The position numbers were made by a program, and so were the translations under genes. This document shows, in pieces, positions 62,935 through 64,000 of a stretch of 64,000 nucleotides of DNA (position 1 is its first letter; every line of letters starts with the position of its first letter). The stretch is taken from positions 682,001-746,000 of the forward strand of contig OZ037848.1 of assembly GCA_964035575.1 (NCBI GenBank). Direction: 5' to 3'. This DNA is from Rhynchopus sp. YZ270_cl-10 (taxonomy: Eukaryota > Euglenozoa > Diplonemea > Diplonemida > Diplonemidae). Under the pieces are notes generated by a model. The model saw only the letters and a program-made list of their open reading frames with translations, had not been told where the DNA came from and ran no database searches.

Positions 62935-63181
62935 GGTACACGACGGACTAGTTATGACCATGACAGGTGATCTTACTAGTAAAATGACAGGTGAAAATTT
63001 TTGACAGGTGGTACCTGTCATTTGACAGGTACCACCTGTCAAAATGACAGGTGCACCTGTCATTTTACAGGTACCACCTGTCATATTACTAGTAATATTC
63101 AATTATCACCTGTCATATTTATAACTAGTAACACCACCTGTCATATCACCTGTCATGGCCATAACTAGTCCGTCGTGTACC
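62935..63181. mobile_element. 247-bp foldback element with ACCTGTC palindromes
   Basis: Ends GGTACACGACGGACTAGTTA then TG.CCATGACAGGTGAT are inverted at the right side. The interior consists of GACAGGTG / CACCTGTC units and ACTAGTAA. Non-coding. Confidence 0.9.
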
Positions 63182-63690
63182 CTGAGGGACCGGGTGAGGC
63201 AGTCACGGCAGATCTGCTTGATAATTTACACCTGACTAATTTTCTTCCCTAAATTGATCACTCCCTGGCCTATTAATGGTGTGGGTACCTAAGCGTGTGT
63301 AGTAATGGGTCACTACGACCCACAAAATACAGATACCAGGTGACCGTCTTGTCTTGTTTTGGCTGTATTCAAACGCACTTAGATGGCATTAGGCAAGATG
63401 TATCCTTTACTTCCTAAAATATGAGGCATGGGCTGTTGCCATGGCCATATCTCGTTTATGTGCTAAAAAATAGCAATAGGCAAGGTACAGACCCTGTCCC
63501 ACGACCCCCTTTTTTTTTTCGGAATTTTGATTTTCTGGTCACTTCTGGTCACTATTTTTGGTATTTTCGGGCCTCCAGGACGTTTTCTGGGGGGTTTTGG
63601 GTAGTGACTTGTGGGGTCGGACACTGCTCTGCGCGTAGAAATACAAAATCCTGAAAAAGTGCAGGGTTCCCCCCTTCTGACCCCCCCTAG
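63182..63690. other. Gene-free stretch
   Basis: No supported gene, repeat-family copy or clear inverted repeat. Confidence 0.4.
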
Positions 63691-64000
63691 CCTAGGCTAG
63701 GCCTATGCTGCGCGCGCACGCGTGCGCAGCAAATTCTGAGAAAGTGCGCACGGCAGTATGCACGGCAGTATGTACGGCAGTACTTGTTGTGAAGGATGAA
63801 AAAATATCCGGCAAAACCCCCGAGACTTTGGCCCGTTGGGGCACCTGTTGCACTCCGCCTGCGGCGGCAACCGACGCATGACGTCGATCAGAGGAGGGTG
63901 AGACGCGTTTCTCCGCCTTTCTCGAAGTGCGCTGTAATCCGGGATAACCTCCTGCGCATAGGGGCTGGTACAGTACAACAAAGGGCAACGTATAGGAGCT
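63691..64000 (-). mobile_element. Second hAT-like transposase fragment, window edge
   Basis: On the minus strand this aligns at DNA level with 16820-17260. Shared text includes CGTTGCCCTTTGTTGTACTG, GGTTATCCCGG, GCGCACTTCGAGAA, CGTCGGTTGCCGCCGCAGGC and CAAAGTCTCGGGGG. It lacks the segment between GTCTCACCCTCCTCT and the CGTCGGTTG block, about 230 bp in the other copy. It may continue beyond the window. Confidence 0.6.

Overview
This window is nuclear DNA from a unicellular eukaryote, probably a ciliated protist or alga. It carries 15 spliceosomal introns that can be read directly, a ciliary MNS1 homologue, a protein kinase A catalytic subunit, an HGSNAT-type lysosomal acetyltransferase, an insulysin and an acyl-CoA dehydrogenase. 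A plant-type secretory phospholipase A2 and a plant-like GH3 beta-xylosidase hint at an algal or plant-related lineage, but I cannot name the organism.

There are thirteen well-supported protein genes, all on the minus strand. From left to right: DUF3754/TMEM143-like membrane protein (1.2-2.9 kb), PhyH-family dioxygenase (4-5.1 kb), secretory PLA2 with three exons (7.8-9.0 kb), isochorismatase-like fusion protein (9.4-12.3 kb), GH3 glycosidase (13.8-16.2 kb), MNS1 (18.7-20.2 kb), Sfi1-like repeat protein (20.6-22.6 kb), PKA catalytic subunit with seven exons (25.4-27.9 kb), acyl-CoA dehydrogenase (30.0-31.4 kb), coiled-coil protein with a possible C-terminal anchor (33.4-35.1 kb), insulysin with four exons (36.1-40.8 kb), HGSNAT-like protein (43.1-45.5 kb) and a ten-TM transporter-like protein (57.1-59.4 kb). 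Open reading frames alone miss the ends of five of these. MNS1, acyl-CoA dehydrogenase, insulysin, HGSNAT and the coiled-coil gene each have a long first exon followed by one to three short 3' exons, which I recovered by reading splice sites. The genes are mostly housekeeping (lipid metabolism, cilium, proteolysis, signalling, glycan turnover) and do not form one pathway.

The spaces between genes, and several introns, hold families of short dispersed repeats of about 35-120 bp, called A to E here. Nearly all copies lie in the plus orientation, opposite to every gene. Families B, C and E are small hairpins, and A, C and some others share a CCTCTCGTG-like core.

Two large gene-free stretches (45.7-57 kb and 59.6-64 kb), plus 6.1-7.2 kb and 31.9-32.9 kb, are filled with inverted-repeat DNA elements, often nested. 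They include TA-flanked elements with CTGGGGG termini, a CAGGGCA-ended element flanked by 8-bp repeats, and foldback elements packed with a private short palindrome. Two related fragments of a hAT-like transposase lie at 16.8-17.3 kb and at the right edge. No retroviral, LTR or Polinton genes were recognised. No rRNA gene, canonical tRNA gene or CRISPR array was recognised.
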